From positions 1 through 9,586 of the forward strand of contig JAKZTB010000246.1 in NCBI GenBank assembly GCA_047517345.1: DNA of 9,586 bases, given 5' to 3'. The notes under the pieces are model-generated. The model searched no databases and had not been told where the DNA came from. It worked only from the letters and a program-made list of their open reading frames with translations. Source of the DNA: GCA-2717185 sp047517345 (GTDB lineage: Bacteria; Pseudomonadota; Alphaproteobacteria; UBA8366; GCA-2717185). A program made the position numbers and the translations under genes. Positions 1 to 7,553 of the stretch are shown here, one piece after another (the stretch's first letter is position 1; each line of letters begins with the position of its first letter).

Positions 1-21
1 TTCTCCTGCTCGACCCTGCCG

Positions 22-61
22 TCGTGACAAAATCCTGCCTTGGAGCGGCCCATTGTCACGA
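22..61. repeat. 9-bp inverted repeat upstream of the cyclase gene
   Basis: The arms TCGTGACAA (22-30) and TTGTCACGA (53-61) are perfect reverse complements separated by 22 bases, with centres about 31 bases (three helical turns) apart. The dyad lies just before the in-frame TAG at 63-65 that bounds the cyclase reading frame. It could be an operator half-site pair, a weak stem-loop or chance. Arms of this length with free spacing are expected about once or twice by chance in a window of this size. Confidence 0.3.
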
Positions 62-191
62 ATAGCCGTTTTCGGCCGTTCGTCTCGACACAAAAAACGC
101 ACTAAATCAATGCCTAGATTTTCCATACCAGACCCACACCCGGCAATGGTTTCGCCACGACCGGGTCTTTTCAAGCGGTCCAATACGGCTG

Positions 192-1733
192 TTGTCGGCG
201 ACCTTGCGCCTCGAACCGGACGGGGATGGCGGTGCGCTGGGCCATTACGAGTTGAACGTGAGCGCCGCCAATATTCTGGGAACCGCCATCCTGAACACAG
301 CCTTCTTCCCCGGCGTCGAGAAAAATTTCGCGGCGCTGGCAAAAAACGCCGAAGATTGGGCGGCGAAGAACCGCGACATGCCGTTCGATACCCCTGCCGC
401 AGATCTATCGCCGGAAACCCGGAAGCGGCTCGACGGTATCCTGGAACGGATCGCCGACTCGGGAAACGATCATGGCCTGTCCCGGCGCCTGGCGGAGTGG
501 ATGTTGAAGGCGCAAGAGGTCGATCTGGAGCGTATCCGGCCGCTTGAGCTGGGCCGGCGCTGGGATACGAGCGAACGGCAGGCGATCGAAATGTGCCTGC
601 AATCGGTGAAGGAAGGTCTGTTGGAATTGCGCTGGGACTTGCTTTGCCCGCGCTGCCGCGGCGCCAAACTGACCGCCACCTCGCTGGACCGGCTACCGAG
701 CGGTGCGCATTGTTCGTCGTGCAATATCGACTACGACCGCGAGTTCGCGCACAATGTCGAGTTGACCTTTCATCCCGCACCCACGATACGCGAGATATTG
801 AGCGGTGAATTTTGTCTGTTCGGGCCGATGTCGACGCCGCACGTGAAAGTTCAAATGGGGCTCGAGCCTGGCGAGACGCGGTCTGTTCCGGCGATACTGG
901 CGCCCGGCGATTACCGGGTCCGCACGTTGGAAATCGGCGGCGAAGCCAATTTCGCCTATTCTGATGGCGCTTTCCCGGAAACTATAATCGGCGATCAGGA
1001 AGTCCAGACCAAAGACAGCGGAGGAGAAAATGTCGTCGTTGCGACCAACCGGACCGATCGCCGACGGACCATGATCGTCGAATCGCGCGACTGGGTCAGT
1101 GACGCGCTGACCGCGGACCGCGCCACCACGCTACAGACCTTCCGCGATTTATTTTCCGAACAGGTGCTGCGGCCCGGAGACGAAGTCGGTATCTCGCAGG
1201 TGACGCTGATGTTCACCGATTTGCGCGGCTCGACGGCGCTATACGAACGGGTTGGCGACGCCGGCGCCTACCGGCTTGTGCGAGAGCATTTCGCGTTCCT
1301 CGCCGGCGTCATCCGTGAGCGTAACGGCAACATCGTCAAGACGATCGGCGACGCGGTCATGGCCGCTTTCGTCGATCCGGCGGACGGCGTGCAAGCGGCG
1401 CTGGAAGTTCAGCGAACCGTCGCCACGTTCAACGAGTCGCTGAGCGGAGAAGATCTCGTGATCAAGCTCGGCGTGCATTGCGGATCGTGCATCGCGGTGA
1501 CCCTGAACGACCGGCTCGACTATTTCGGGTCGACCATCAACATGGCGGCGCGCCTGCAGGGCGAAAGCGACGGCGGCGACATCGTATTCTCGGAGGACTT
1601 AGCCGGCGATCCGGCCGTGTCGGAAATCCTTGCAGGCTACACACTTTCCCCGGAAAGCCGGGAGCTGAAGGGCTTCGACGAACCGATCCGGTTCCTGCGC
1701 CTCACGCCGCAGGCGCTCGTGGAGTCAACCTAG
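192..1733 (+). CDS. DUF5939-type class III adenylate cyclase, 5' end uncertain or truncated
   Basis: Predicted to make cAMP from ATP. Numbered from a TTG at 192 (513 aa), residues 1-60 look like the end of a START/SRPBCC-like domain. A DUF5939-like helical region with a zinc ribbon follows (CPRC at 152-155, CSSC at 174-177), and the class III catalytic domain spans about 335-480. Catalytic residues appear complete: metal-binding D343 (FTDLRGST) and D387 (KTIGDAV), adenine-specifying K383 and D443 (LDYFG), and transition-state N450 and R454 (INMAAR). The Lys/Asp pair favours ATP over GTP. No membrane segment is seen. The TTG start is poor: it has no Shine-Dalgarno, and family-like sequence (RVFSSGPIRLLSATL) continues in frame upstream. 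The frame is open back to a TAG at 63-65 but contains no ATG, GTG or other TTG, so the true start is lost, shifted or non-canonical. The gene converges on the oxidoreductase gene with a 10-base gap. Confidence 0.85.
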   Translation: MSATLRLEPDGDGGALGHYELNVSAANILGTAILNTAFFPGVEKNFAALAKNAEDWAAKNRDMPFDTPAADLSPETRKRLDGILERIADSGNDHGLSRRLAEWMLKAQEVDLERIRPLELGRRWDTSERQAIEMCLQSVKEGLLELRWDLLCPRCRGAKLTATSLDRLPSGAHCSSCNIDYDREFAHNVELTFHPAPTIREILSGEFCLFGPMSTPHVKVQMGLEPGETRSVPAILAPGDYRVRTLEIGGEANFAYSDGAFPETIIGDQEVQTKDSGGENVVVATNRTDRRRTMIVESRDWVSDALTADRATTLQTFRDLFSEQVLRPGDEVGISQVTLMFTDLRGSTALYERVGDAGAYRLVREHFAFLAGVIRERNGNIVKTIGDAVMAAFVDPADGVQAALEVQRTVATFNESLSGEDLVIKLGVHCGSCIAVTLNDRLDYFGSTINMAARLQGESDGGDIVFSEDLAGDPAVSEILAGYTLSPESRELKGFDEPIRFLRLTPQALVEST

Positions 1734-1743
1734 CGATACAATC

Positions 1744-2871
1744 TTAAAGGCGGTCCGGCGAGATATCCGACTGAGACAGTCCGAAGTCGGAGAAGGTATC
1801 AGGCAGCTTTCCGTCGACGATAAGACTTGCGGCCGCAGCAGACATAGCGGGCGACGTTTCGATTCCGTAGCCACCCTGGCCCGCAAGCCAGAAGAACCCA
1901 TCGGCCTCCGGGGCGAAACCGACGACCGGCGTCTTGTCCTCGGCGAACGTGCGCAAGCCCGACCAACGATGGCTGATCCGACCCACCTTCAGAGCGGCCA
2001 CGCGTTCGATACGATCGACGGCGATAGCGATATCGAGATCTTCCGGCTGCACATCGCAAGGCTCGATCGGCGTTTCGTCCGCCGGCGAACCGAGCAGCTT
2101 GCCGGCATCCGGCTTGAAGTACCATTGCTCGTCCATATCGATGACCAGCGGCCAGGTCTCGATTTCCTGCCCGGCGGGCGGGTCGAACAGCATTGCCGTG
2201 CGGCGTTTCGGGACCAAACCGACTGGGCGAACGCCGGCCATGGTCGCGACAACATCGGCCCACGCACCGGCGGCGTTTATGACGACGGGTGCGCGGTAAC
2301 CCGCGCCGCGCCGCGTCTCGACGGTCCACCCTTTTGAGGCCGAAGACAGCGCAGTCACTTCCGCATCGGTGACGACGATACCGCCGCGCGCCCGCAGGCC
2401 CCGCAAAAAGCCGCCGTGCAGCGCGTGAACATCCATGTCCGTCGATTCCGGCTCGTGCAGACCGTACCGAAAGGCGTCCGGCCGCATGACGGGAACCATG
2501 TCGCAAACGTCGGCCTGGCTCAGTTTATGAACGGGCACGGATTCTCCGGCGGCGAATGTCGCAAATTCCTCCAGCTGCGGACGCTGCGCTTCGGTCGCCA
2601 CGAACAGCGCGCCGCGCGGGGTCAGTATCTTGTTTTCGGAAAATCCGTCGGGCGGGTTCTCGAGAAATGGTTTGCTGATCCGTGCCAACGAACGAATGAC
2701 ATGGTTACCGTAGAGCTCGGTAAACTGGGCGGCCGAGCGGCCGGTCGAGTGATAACCGGGCTGATCCTCTCGTTCGAGGACGACGGTCTTGCCATGTTGC
2801 GCCAATGCGTAACCGGCGGACGCTCCCGCTATACCGCCGCCGATTATCAGAAAATCGCAATTTTCGGTCAT
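1744..2871 (-). CDS. DauA-like FAD-dependent amino-acid/amine dehydrogenase (DAO family)
   Basis: A 375-aa flavoprotein of the D-amino-acid oxidase/glycine oxidase fold (PF01266), closest by memory to D-arginine dehydrogenase DauA of Pseudomonas. Such enzymes oxidise an amino acid or amine to the imine and pass electrons to a quinone or to oxygen. It opens with an FAD Rossmann motif GGGIAGAS (11-18), E33 at the end of the second strand, then GYHSTGRSAA (39-48). Later come PKRRTAM, WYFKPDAG, WSGLRTF and the C-terminal FAD/substrate loop GQGGYGIET. The two arginines that hold the substrate carboxylate in DauA (in PKRR and GLR) and the Tyr of WYFKPDAG are kept. Two other DauA pocket residues differ: His48 is Gln49 and Glu87 is Ala88. 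Substrate is therefore unlikely to be exactly D-arginine. There is no signal peptide; it should be cytoplasmic. The ATG overlaps the transporter stop in ATGA with only a weak GGCGG-like site, so translation is probably coupled. Last gene of the efflux operon. Confidence 0.9.
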   Translation of the reverse strand: MTENCDFLIIGGGIAGASAGYALAQHGKTVVLEREDQPGYHSTGRSAAQFTELYGNHVIRSLARISKPFLENPPDGFSENKILTPRGALFVATEAQRPQLEEFATFAAGESVPVHKLSQADVCDMVPVMRPDAFRYGLHEPESTDMDVHALHGGFLRGLRARGGIVVTDAEVTALSSASKGWTVETRRGAGYRAPVVINAAGAWADVVATMAGVRPVGLVPKRRTAMLFDPPAGQEIETWPLVIDMDEQWYFKPDAGKLLGSPADETPIEPCDVQPEDLDIAIAVDRIERVAALKVGRISHRWSGLRTFAEDKTPVVGFAPEADGFFWLAGQGGYGIETSPAMSAAAASLIVDGKLPDTFSDFGLSQSDISPDRL

Positions 2872-5800
2872 TCCGCCGGCCGGGCGGCCGAGTCGCTTAC
2901 AACCACAGGCGCCCCACGCTTTTTCTCCAACGCACCGACGAACAGGCCAAGCAGCGGCGGGACGATCGCTAAGGTCAAAAGCGCCGAAAGGGACAGACCA
3001 CCGATAACGACGGAGCCGAGACCGCGATAGATTTCCGAACCTGCGCCAGGGAATAGGACCAGCGGCAACATGCCAATCACGCTGGTCAGGGTGGACATGA
3101 AGATCGGCCGGATGCGGTTGCGCGTCGCTTCGACGATCGCCTCTTCATGCGCCATCCCTTCCTCGCGGATATGGAATAGCGTCTGGTGCACCAGCAGGAT
3201 GGCGTTGTTTACGACGATCCCGATGAGGATGACAAACCCGAGCAATGTGAGCATGTCGAGATGTTGCCCGGCCCCGATGCTTCCATCCGCGCGCGTCTGG
3301 GTATGGAACAAGTTCAGGATCACGAGGCCGGCCACGCCGCCGCCGGTCGCCAGCGGTACCGACAGCATAATGATGAACGGATAGAAAAAGCTTTCGAACA
3401 GGACCGCCATTACCAGGAAGACGATGACCAACGCCATCAGCAGATCGATCCGCATTTCGTCCCAGGTTTCGACCATCTTGTCAGCCGCGCCAGAAAAGCG
3501 CAGCCGCACGCCCGGCGGCAGCCCTTCTTGATTCAGCTTGTCGACCACGTTCTTTTGCAAAATGTCGAGCGCCTCACCCAAGGCGAGCGATTCTGTAGGC
3601 TTTAGCTCCAAGGTAATTGTGCGCTCCCGTTCCACATGCCGGATCGAGGTCGGCCCAGAGGTGACGACAACTTTCGCCAATGACCGAAGCGGTATGATCG
3701 CGCCCGACTGCGTGACTATCGGCAAACTGCCGATACCCTGCGTTTCGCTAACGAGGCCATCGGGGCCTGACAGCATCAAATCCATCCTGTCCGATCCCGC
3801 GGTAAATTCCAGCACGCGGAGTCCGTCGTTGAAGGCATCGACCGTGTCGCCGAGGTCTCGTGCCGTTACGCCGTTATCGGCGAGCCGCACCGGATCCGGA
3901 ATGATGCGGACTTCAGGCGCGCCGAGTTCGAGACCTGGACGCGGTCTCAGCTGATTGCCTTTGGACCGCGGCAGCGCCTGGCCGATATGACCGACCGCGC
4001 GTAACGCGACATCGATGACGGCCTGAAGGTCAGGGCCTGAAATATCGAGATCGATCGAACGTGCCCCGCGCACGCCGCGCCCGAAGATCGAACGCTGCGA
4101 CATGCTGCCGAACGTGCCCGGTTCCCGAAAAACCGGTTTCGACAGGACGGGGATCAGCTCACCGACGCGACTGCCGTCGATGGCACGGGCGCCGACGATG
4201 GTGAGTTCGCGAAATGTCACGAAAAAGAAATGCTCCATCTTCGGCGGCTCGCCCGGTTTCGACTCCGCACCGGTCTCCGAGGCCCAATGCGGACGCACAG
4301 CGTTTTCCAAATCCTGGGCGATGCCCGACGTCGTTTCCAGATTGTATCCCGGCGGTGGGACAATATAGCCGATGATCAGATTCCGATTTCCCTTCGGCAG
4401 ATATTCGAGCTTCGGCAGGAATTGCCAAGTCGCCAGGCCGGTTATCGCCGTCAAGGTGACGACGATCGAGACCGCCAGCATCTTGTTGCGGACCACTGCG
4501 CGCGATAAACCGGTCGCCATGGACAAGAACCAGGCACCGAAATCGTCGATAAGGGGCAGCCGCATCCGGGCACCCCGCGCCTTAACACCGTGGTCCAACA
4601 AGCGTTGCGAGAGCGCTGGTATGACGGTTATCGAAACGATCAGCGAAAGCAGAACGGCAACGGAGATCGCAACCGCGATATCTCGAAATAGCTGCCCGAC
4701 ATCGAGCTTCATGATCAGGATCGGGATGAACACCATCACCGTGGTCAAAGCGGATACCAGGATCGCACCCCAGACCTGTTGCGCTCCGCGATAGGCCGCC
4801 TCTTTGACCGGTACACCTTGTTCGCGAAGACGGTAGATGTTCTCAAGAACGACGATGGCCGCGTCGACCACCATGCCTACCGCGAAGGCGATTCCGGCCA
4901 ATGAAACCACGTTCAGCGACCGGCCTAGCGCAGCCATGGCGACGAAGGACGCGATAACGGATACAGGGATGGCCAACGCAATGACCAGCGTCGCCCGGCT
5001 GGAGCGCAGGAAGGTCAACAGGATGATGACAGCCAGCGTCCCGCCGACCCAGATGTTCTGGACGACCAAGTCGATCGACGAGTTGATATATATCGTCTCG
5101 TCGTAGAGCTGCTCGATTTCCAACCCGGCCCGCGGCAGGATGCTTCGTTTCAGCTCCTCGACAGCGTCGCGCAACCCTTGCATCGTCTCAATGACGTTTG
5201 CACCGGTTTCCCGCTTGACGCTCAACGCGATGGCTTCGACGCCTAACGTACGGATGCGCGCGATCGGATCCTTATTATCGAATTTGACCGTCGCAATGTC
5301 GTTTACGGTTACCCGGCCGATACGGCCGCCGCTGCCGGTATTATCCGACCGAAGAAGTACCTTACCGACTTGTTCCGGCGTCTTAAACTCGTTGTCGGTG
5401 CGGACGGTGTAGCGGCGCTTGCCTTCTTCGACGTCACCGCCGGTAATCGACGCATTCGCGGCGCGCAGACGGTCGACGACTTGCGGCACGGTCAAGCCGT
5501 AGCGAGCCATTTTGGCCGGATCGACAACGATGCGCATTTCCCGCTCGCCGCCGCCATAGACGTCGACCCGCCCAACCCCGGCGACCCGCTCCATGCGCTC
5601 CTTGATGACATCGGTCGCGAAATCGCCGAATGTGTGGATCGGTTTTTCATTACCGGCGGTCCGCGTAAGCCGGAACCAGGCGATGGAATTGTCATCGGCC
5701 CCCGATGTCCGCAAGGTCGGCTCGTCCGCTTCGGCCGGATATCCGTTGACCCGGTCGAGTCGGTTGGCGACCAGCAACAACGCTTTGTCCATGTTCTGGT

Positions 5801-6092
5801 TAACTTCGAACTCAAGCGTGATTTCGCCATTGTTGTCCCGCGCCCGGGCAACCATGCGCTTCAGCCCTTCGAGCCCCTTCAACGCGTCTTCCTGGCGATT
5901 GATGATTTCCCGCTCGACTTCCGCCGGCGCGGCCCCACCCCAGTTCGTCGAAACCTGAATGACCGGACGGCGCAGGTCGGGCGTCAATTGAATGGGGATT
6001 GTGTTGAGCGCCACCAACCCGAACAATACGGCCAGTATGACCGCCGCCATTACGGCGACCGGTCGATCGATTGCTGTCTTGATCAAGTTCAT
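2868..6092 (-). CDS. RND efflux transporter permease subunit (AcrB/MexF-like, HAE type)
   Basis: A 1074-aa inner-membrane proton antiporter, normal length for the family, that would drive export from the inner membrane and periplasm through an adaptor and outer-membrane channel. It shows the usual duplicated plan: TM1 at about 11-31, a large periplasmic loop to about 340, TM2-6 to about 492, TM7 at about 538-558, a second loop to about 880, and TM8-12 to about 1052. The N-terminal region keeps the IPIQLTPDL signature. In TM4 the motif is GMVVDAAIVVLENI: D410 matches AcrB D407, but A411 replaces D408. In TM10 the motif is GIVVNNAILLV, with N962 in place of AcrB K940. The proton relay is thus of the single-Asp type seen in several RND branches. 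The start lies 2 bases after the adaptor stop, with no strong Shine-Dalgarno, so coupling is likely. Substrate cannot be told from sequence. Confidence 0.96.
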   Translation of the reverse strand: MNLIKTAIDRPVAVMAAVILAVLFGLVALNTIPIQLTPDLRRPVIQVSTNWGGAAPAEVEREIINRQEDALKGLEGLKRMVARARDNNGEITLEFEVNQNMDKALLLVANRLDRVNGYPAEADEPTLRTSGADDNSIAWFRLTRTAGNEKPIHTFGDFATDVIKERMERVAGVGRVDVYGGGEREMRIVVDPAKMARYGLTVPQVVDRLRAANASITGGDVEEGKRRYTVRTDNEFKTPEQVGKVLLRSDNTGSGGRIGRVTVNDIATVKFDNKDPIARIRTLGVEAIALSVKRETGANVIETMQGLRDAVEELKRSILPRAGLEIEQLYDETIYINSSIDLVVQNIWVGGTLAVIILLTFLRSSRATLVIALAIPVSVIASFVAMAALGRSLNVVSLAGIAFAVGMVVDAAIVVLENIYRLREQGVPVKEAAYRGAQQVWGAILVSALTTVMVFIPILIMKLDVGQLFRDIAVAISVAVLLSLIVSITVIPALSQRLLDHGVKARGARMRLPLIDDFGAWFLSMATGLSRAVVRNKMLAVSIVVTLTAITGLATWQFLPKLEYLPKGNRNLIIGYIVPPPGYNLETTSGIAQDLENAVRPHWASETGAESKPGEPPKMEHFFFVTFRELTIVGARAIDGSRVGELIPVLSKPVFREPGTFGSMSQRSIFGRGVRGARSIDLDISGPDLQAVIDVALRAVGHIGQALPRSKGNQLRPRPGLELGAPEVRIIPDPVRLADNGVTARDLGDTVDAFNDGLRVLEFTAGSDRMDLMLSGPDGLVSETQGIGSLPIVTQSGAIIPLRSLAKVVVTSGPTSIRHVERERTITLELKPTESLALGEALDILQKNVVDKLNQEGLPPGVRLRFSGAADKMVETWDEMRIDLLMALVIVFLVMAVLFESFFYPFIIMLSVPLATGGGVAGLVILNLFHTQTRADGSIGAGQHLDMLTLLGFVILIGIVVNNAILLVHQTLFHIREEGMAHEEAIVEATRNRIRPIFMSTLTSVIGMLPLVLFPGAGSEIYRGLGSVVIGGLSLSALLTLAIVPPLLGLFVGALEKKRGAPVVVSDSAARPAE

Positions 6093-6094
6093 GG

Positions 6095-7249
6095 TTAGCT
6101 TTGTTTACCAGGGGTCTTGGCGGCCTTGCCGTCGTTCTTCTTCACCATCCCCTTGTAGGTGACCGCCTGCCCCGGCCGTAGTCTTTCATTTCCGCGCACC
6201 ACCACGAGATCGCCTACCTTAAGACCACTGAGGACTTCGAAACGGCTACCGACCGCACTGCCGAGTTGAATGGCGCGAAGTTCGGCCTTGCCGTCGACGG
6301 CGACGAAAACGATGTTCTTGCCACCACGGGGGATGACCGCGTCTTTGTGCACCGAATCGACATCGCGCGGCCGACCGATCGGCACGTAGACCGTCACGCT
6401 CTGATTCATCGCCAGCCCCAGCCCGTCGACTCCGCCATCGTTGAATACGGGTGTGAAGCGCACCGGTCGCGTCCGGGTCAGCGCATTTTCGTCCGGCACG
6501 AGCGCCCGCACGATTGCCTGCATGCGCGCACCGCTGTCCAGCTTGACTCCAATCGAGCGGCCATTCTCCAAGCCTGCGATACGCTCGGAAGGAACATCCG
6601 CCTCGATTTCCAAGTCAGTATTATTAATCAACGTCACCACCGCGTCGCCGACGCCTAGATATGCGCCCGCGACCGTATGTTTCTGCGAGACGACCGCATC
6701 GTAGGGTGCGCGGATATCACTATTATAAAGATCGATATCGGCCAGTCGCAGTTCCGCCATGGCGCTGGCGACGGACGCCTCCTGTTCGCCGACTTCGCTG
6801 CGGTATTTCGCGACTTCGTTGCCTTTATCGTCGAATCGGGCCTGCGAAAAAGCGGCCGACTTTTTCAAACTCTCCAAACGCTTCAGTTCGACCTGCGTCA
6901 TTGACAGTTGGGCCTTCGCGGTCTCCAACGCCGCTTTCCGCGCGCTCAATTCCGCCGCACGGAACTGACGGGTCCACCGTATGCGTTCGGTGACGAGTTT
7001 CGCGACGATATCGCCTTTTTTCACCTGGTCACCGACCGCGGCGATAACCTTAGCCACCGGACCGCCCGTAAGCGCGGAAACGACACCCGATTGCCGTGCC
7101 ACGAACCGGCCGATCACGGGCATCGTCTGCGATAACGGCTCGTTTATCACCGCATCCACTTTCACCGCCGCCGCACGCTTTTGCGCGGCCGCGTCGGTGA
7201 GAACGGCCGCCGAAAGCGCTATCGCCAGTATTGCCGCCGCAATTCGCAT
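6095..7249 (-). CDS. RND efflux periplasmic adaptor subunit (membrane fusion protein)
   Basis: A 384-aa adaptor that would bridge the RND pump to an outer-membrane channel. I place the start at the ATG at 7249. It has GGAG nine bases upstream, and the protein then begins with a clean signal peptide (MRIAAAILAIALSAAV...), likely cut after AAA near residue 22. There is no lipobox Cys, so it is not a lipoprotein. An in-frame ATG at 7369 would add 40 polar residues before the signal peptide and lies about 12 bases from the predicted transcription start. The domain order is typical: first lipoyl half (GGPVAKVIAAVGDQVKKGD), an alpha-helical hairpin of about 70 residues rich in Ala, Lys and Glu, second lipoyl half (SDIRAPYDAVVSQ), beta-barrel, and a membrane-proximal domain with VIPRGGKNIVFV and GLKVGDLVVVRGNERLRPG. 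The C-terminus is Lys-rich. First gene of the operon. Confidence 0.93.
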   Translation of the reverse strand: MRIAAAILAIALSAAVLTDAAAQKRAAAVKVDAVINEPLSQTMPVIGRFVARQSGVVSALTGGPVAKVIAAVGDQVKKGDIVAKLVTERIRWTRQFRAAELSARKAALETAKAQLSMTQVELKRLESLKKSAAFSQARFDDKGNEVAKYRSEVGEQEASVASAMAELRLADIDLYNSDIRAPYDAVVSQKHTVAGAYLGVGDAVVTLINNTDLEIEADVPSERIAGLENGRSIGVKLDSGARMQAIVRALVPDENALTRTRPVRFTPVFNDGGVDGLGLAMNQSVTVYVPIGRPRDVDSVHKDAVIPRGGKNIVFVAVDGKAELRAIQLGSAVGSRFEVLSGLKVGDLVVVRGNERLRPGQAVTYKGMVKKNDGKAAKTPGKQS

Positions 7250-7258
7250 TCCTGTGTA

Positions 7259-7262
7259 CTCC
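7259..7262 (-). promoter_or_regulatory. Shine-Dalgarno deciding the adaptor start
   Basis: GGAG on the minus strand sits 9 bases before the ATG at 7249 (an AGGA also abuts the ATG). It supports this start over the in-frame ATG at 7369, whose only AGGA lies 12 bases away at the predicted transcription start. Confidence 0.6.
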
Positions 7263-7372
7263 GTGATTCTACGGAACCATCCAACTTCTTGGGTTGACCG
7301 CTTATCGAGTTCGATCAGTATCTTAGCCGCCTGCGCATTTCGAATAGCGGGCTGCGCGGGCAAGAGCATAAA

Positions 7373-7391
7373 TGTAATTTTTCCTGTAATT
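7373..7391. repeat. Pair of TGTAATT direct repeats at the efflux promoter
   Basis: TGTAATT occurs at 7373-7379 and again at 7385-7391, one helical turn (12 bases) apart. The pair flanks the predicted transcription start and overlaps the -10 box of the efflux operon. A regulator binding here would block transcription, but the repeats are short and AT-rich, and no regulator gene is nearby. Confidence 0.3.
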
Positions 7392-7418
7392 ATATATGCA
7401 GTTGCGTCACTGGATCAA
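7389..7418 (-). promoter_or_regulatory. Predicted sigma70-type promoter of the efflux operon
   Basis: On the minus strand TTGATC (7418-7413; 4 of 6 matches to the -35 consensus) is followed after 18 bases by a perfect TATAAT (7394-7389). Transcription would start near 7382, giving a leader of about 130 bases before the adaptor ATG at 7249. It is the best promoter match I see in the window. Confidence 0.55.
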
Positions 7419-7540
7419 ACGCGAACCGTATTAATTTTGCAAGAAAAACCAGATCACAAATCCTCGTGACTTATGCACACAAATTTATGACCTTATAAAG
7501 CTCTGATTCCCCGTGCTGCCGCCGATACGTTCCATTTCGC

Positions 7541-7546
7541 GAAAGG
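7541..7546 (+). promoter_or_regulatory. Shine-Dalgarno of the deacetylase gene
   Basis: GAAAGG ends 7 bases before the ATG at 7554, a normal spacing. It supports the start that gives the family-typical N-terminus. Confidence 0.55.
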
Positions 7547-7553
7547 TAACGAT

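Larger units (their letters stand above)
7250..7553. other. Divergent intergenic region, AT-rich, 304 bases
   Basis: This lies between the start of the efflux operon (leftward) and the deacetylase gene (rightward) and is much richer in A/T than the genes around it, especially 7371-7500. It holds the predicted leftward promoter, an approximately 130-base leader for the adaptor mRNA, and two TGTAATT direct repeats. For the rightward gene only a weak candidate is visible: TATAAA at 7494-7499 with a poor -35 (TTATGC, 7471-7476) 17 bases away. I see no small gene, tRNA or terminator here. Confidence 0.7.

Noticed and set aside
53..547. Open frame on the + strand overlapping the cyclase start, rich in Arg
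   Set aside because: Low-complexity Arg/Gly/Pro composition typical of an off-frame reading of GC-rich coding DNA. The cyclase frame carries the recognisable motifs, and neither ATG 110 nor ATG 146 has a ribosome site.
1645..1658. Near-palindrome CTTTCCCCGGAAAG in the cyclase gene
   Set aside because: It lies in the coding sequence for the C-terminal part of the catalytic region, has a 2-base loop and no T tract, so chance is the simplest explanation.
5370..6098. 242-aa open frame on the + strand, antisense to the RND gene
   Set aside because: The opposite strand encodes the RND N-terminus with clear motifs; the antisense product has no recognisable domain and is a codon shadow. The same applies to the other long antisense frames at 2416-3030 and 6981-7469.
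7250..7369. Extended adaptor starting at the ATG at 7369
   Set aside because: It would place 40 polar residues ahead of the signal peptide, and its start falls about 12 bases after the predicted transcription start without a well-spaced ribosome site.
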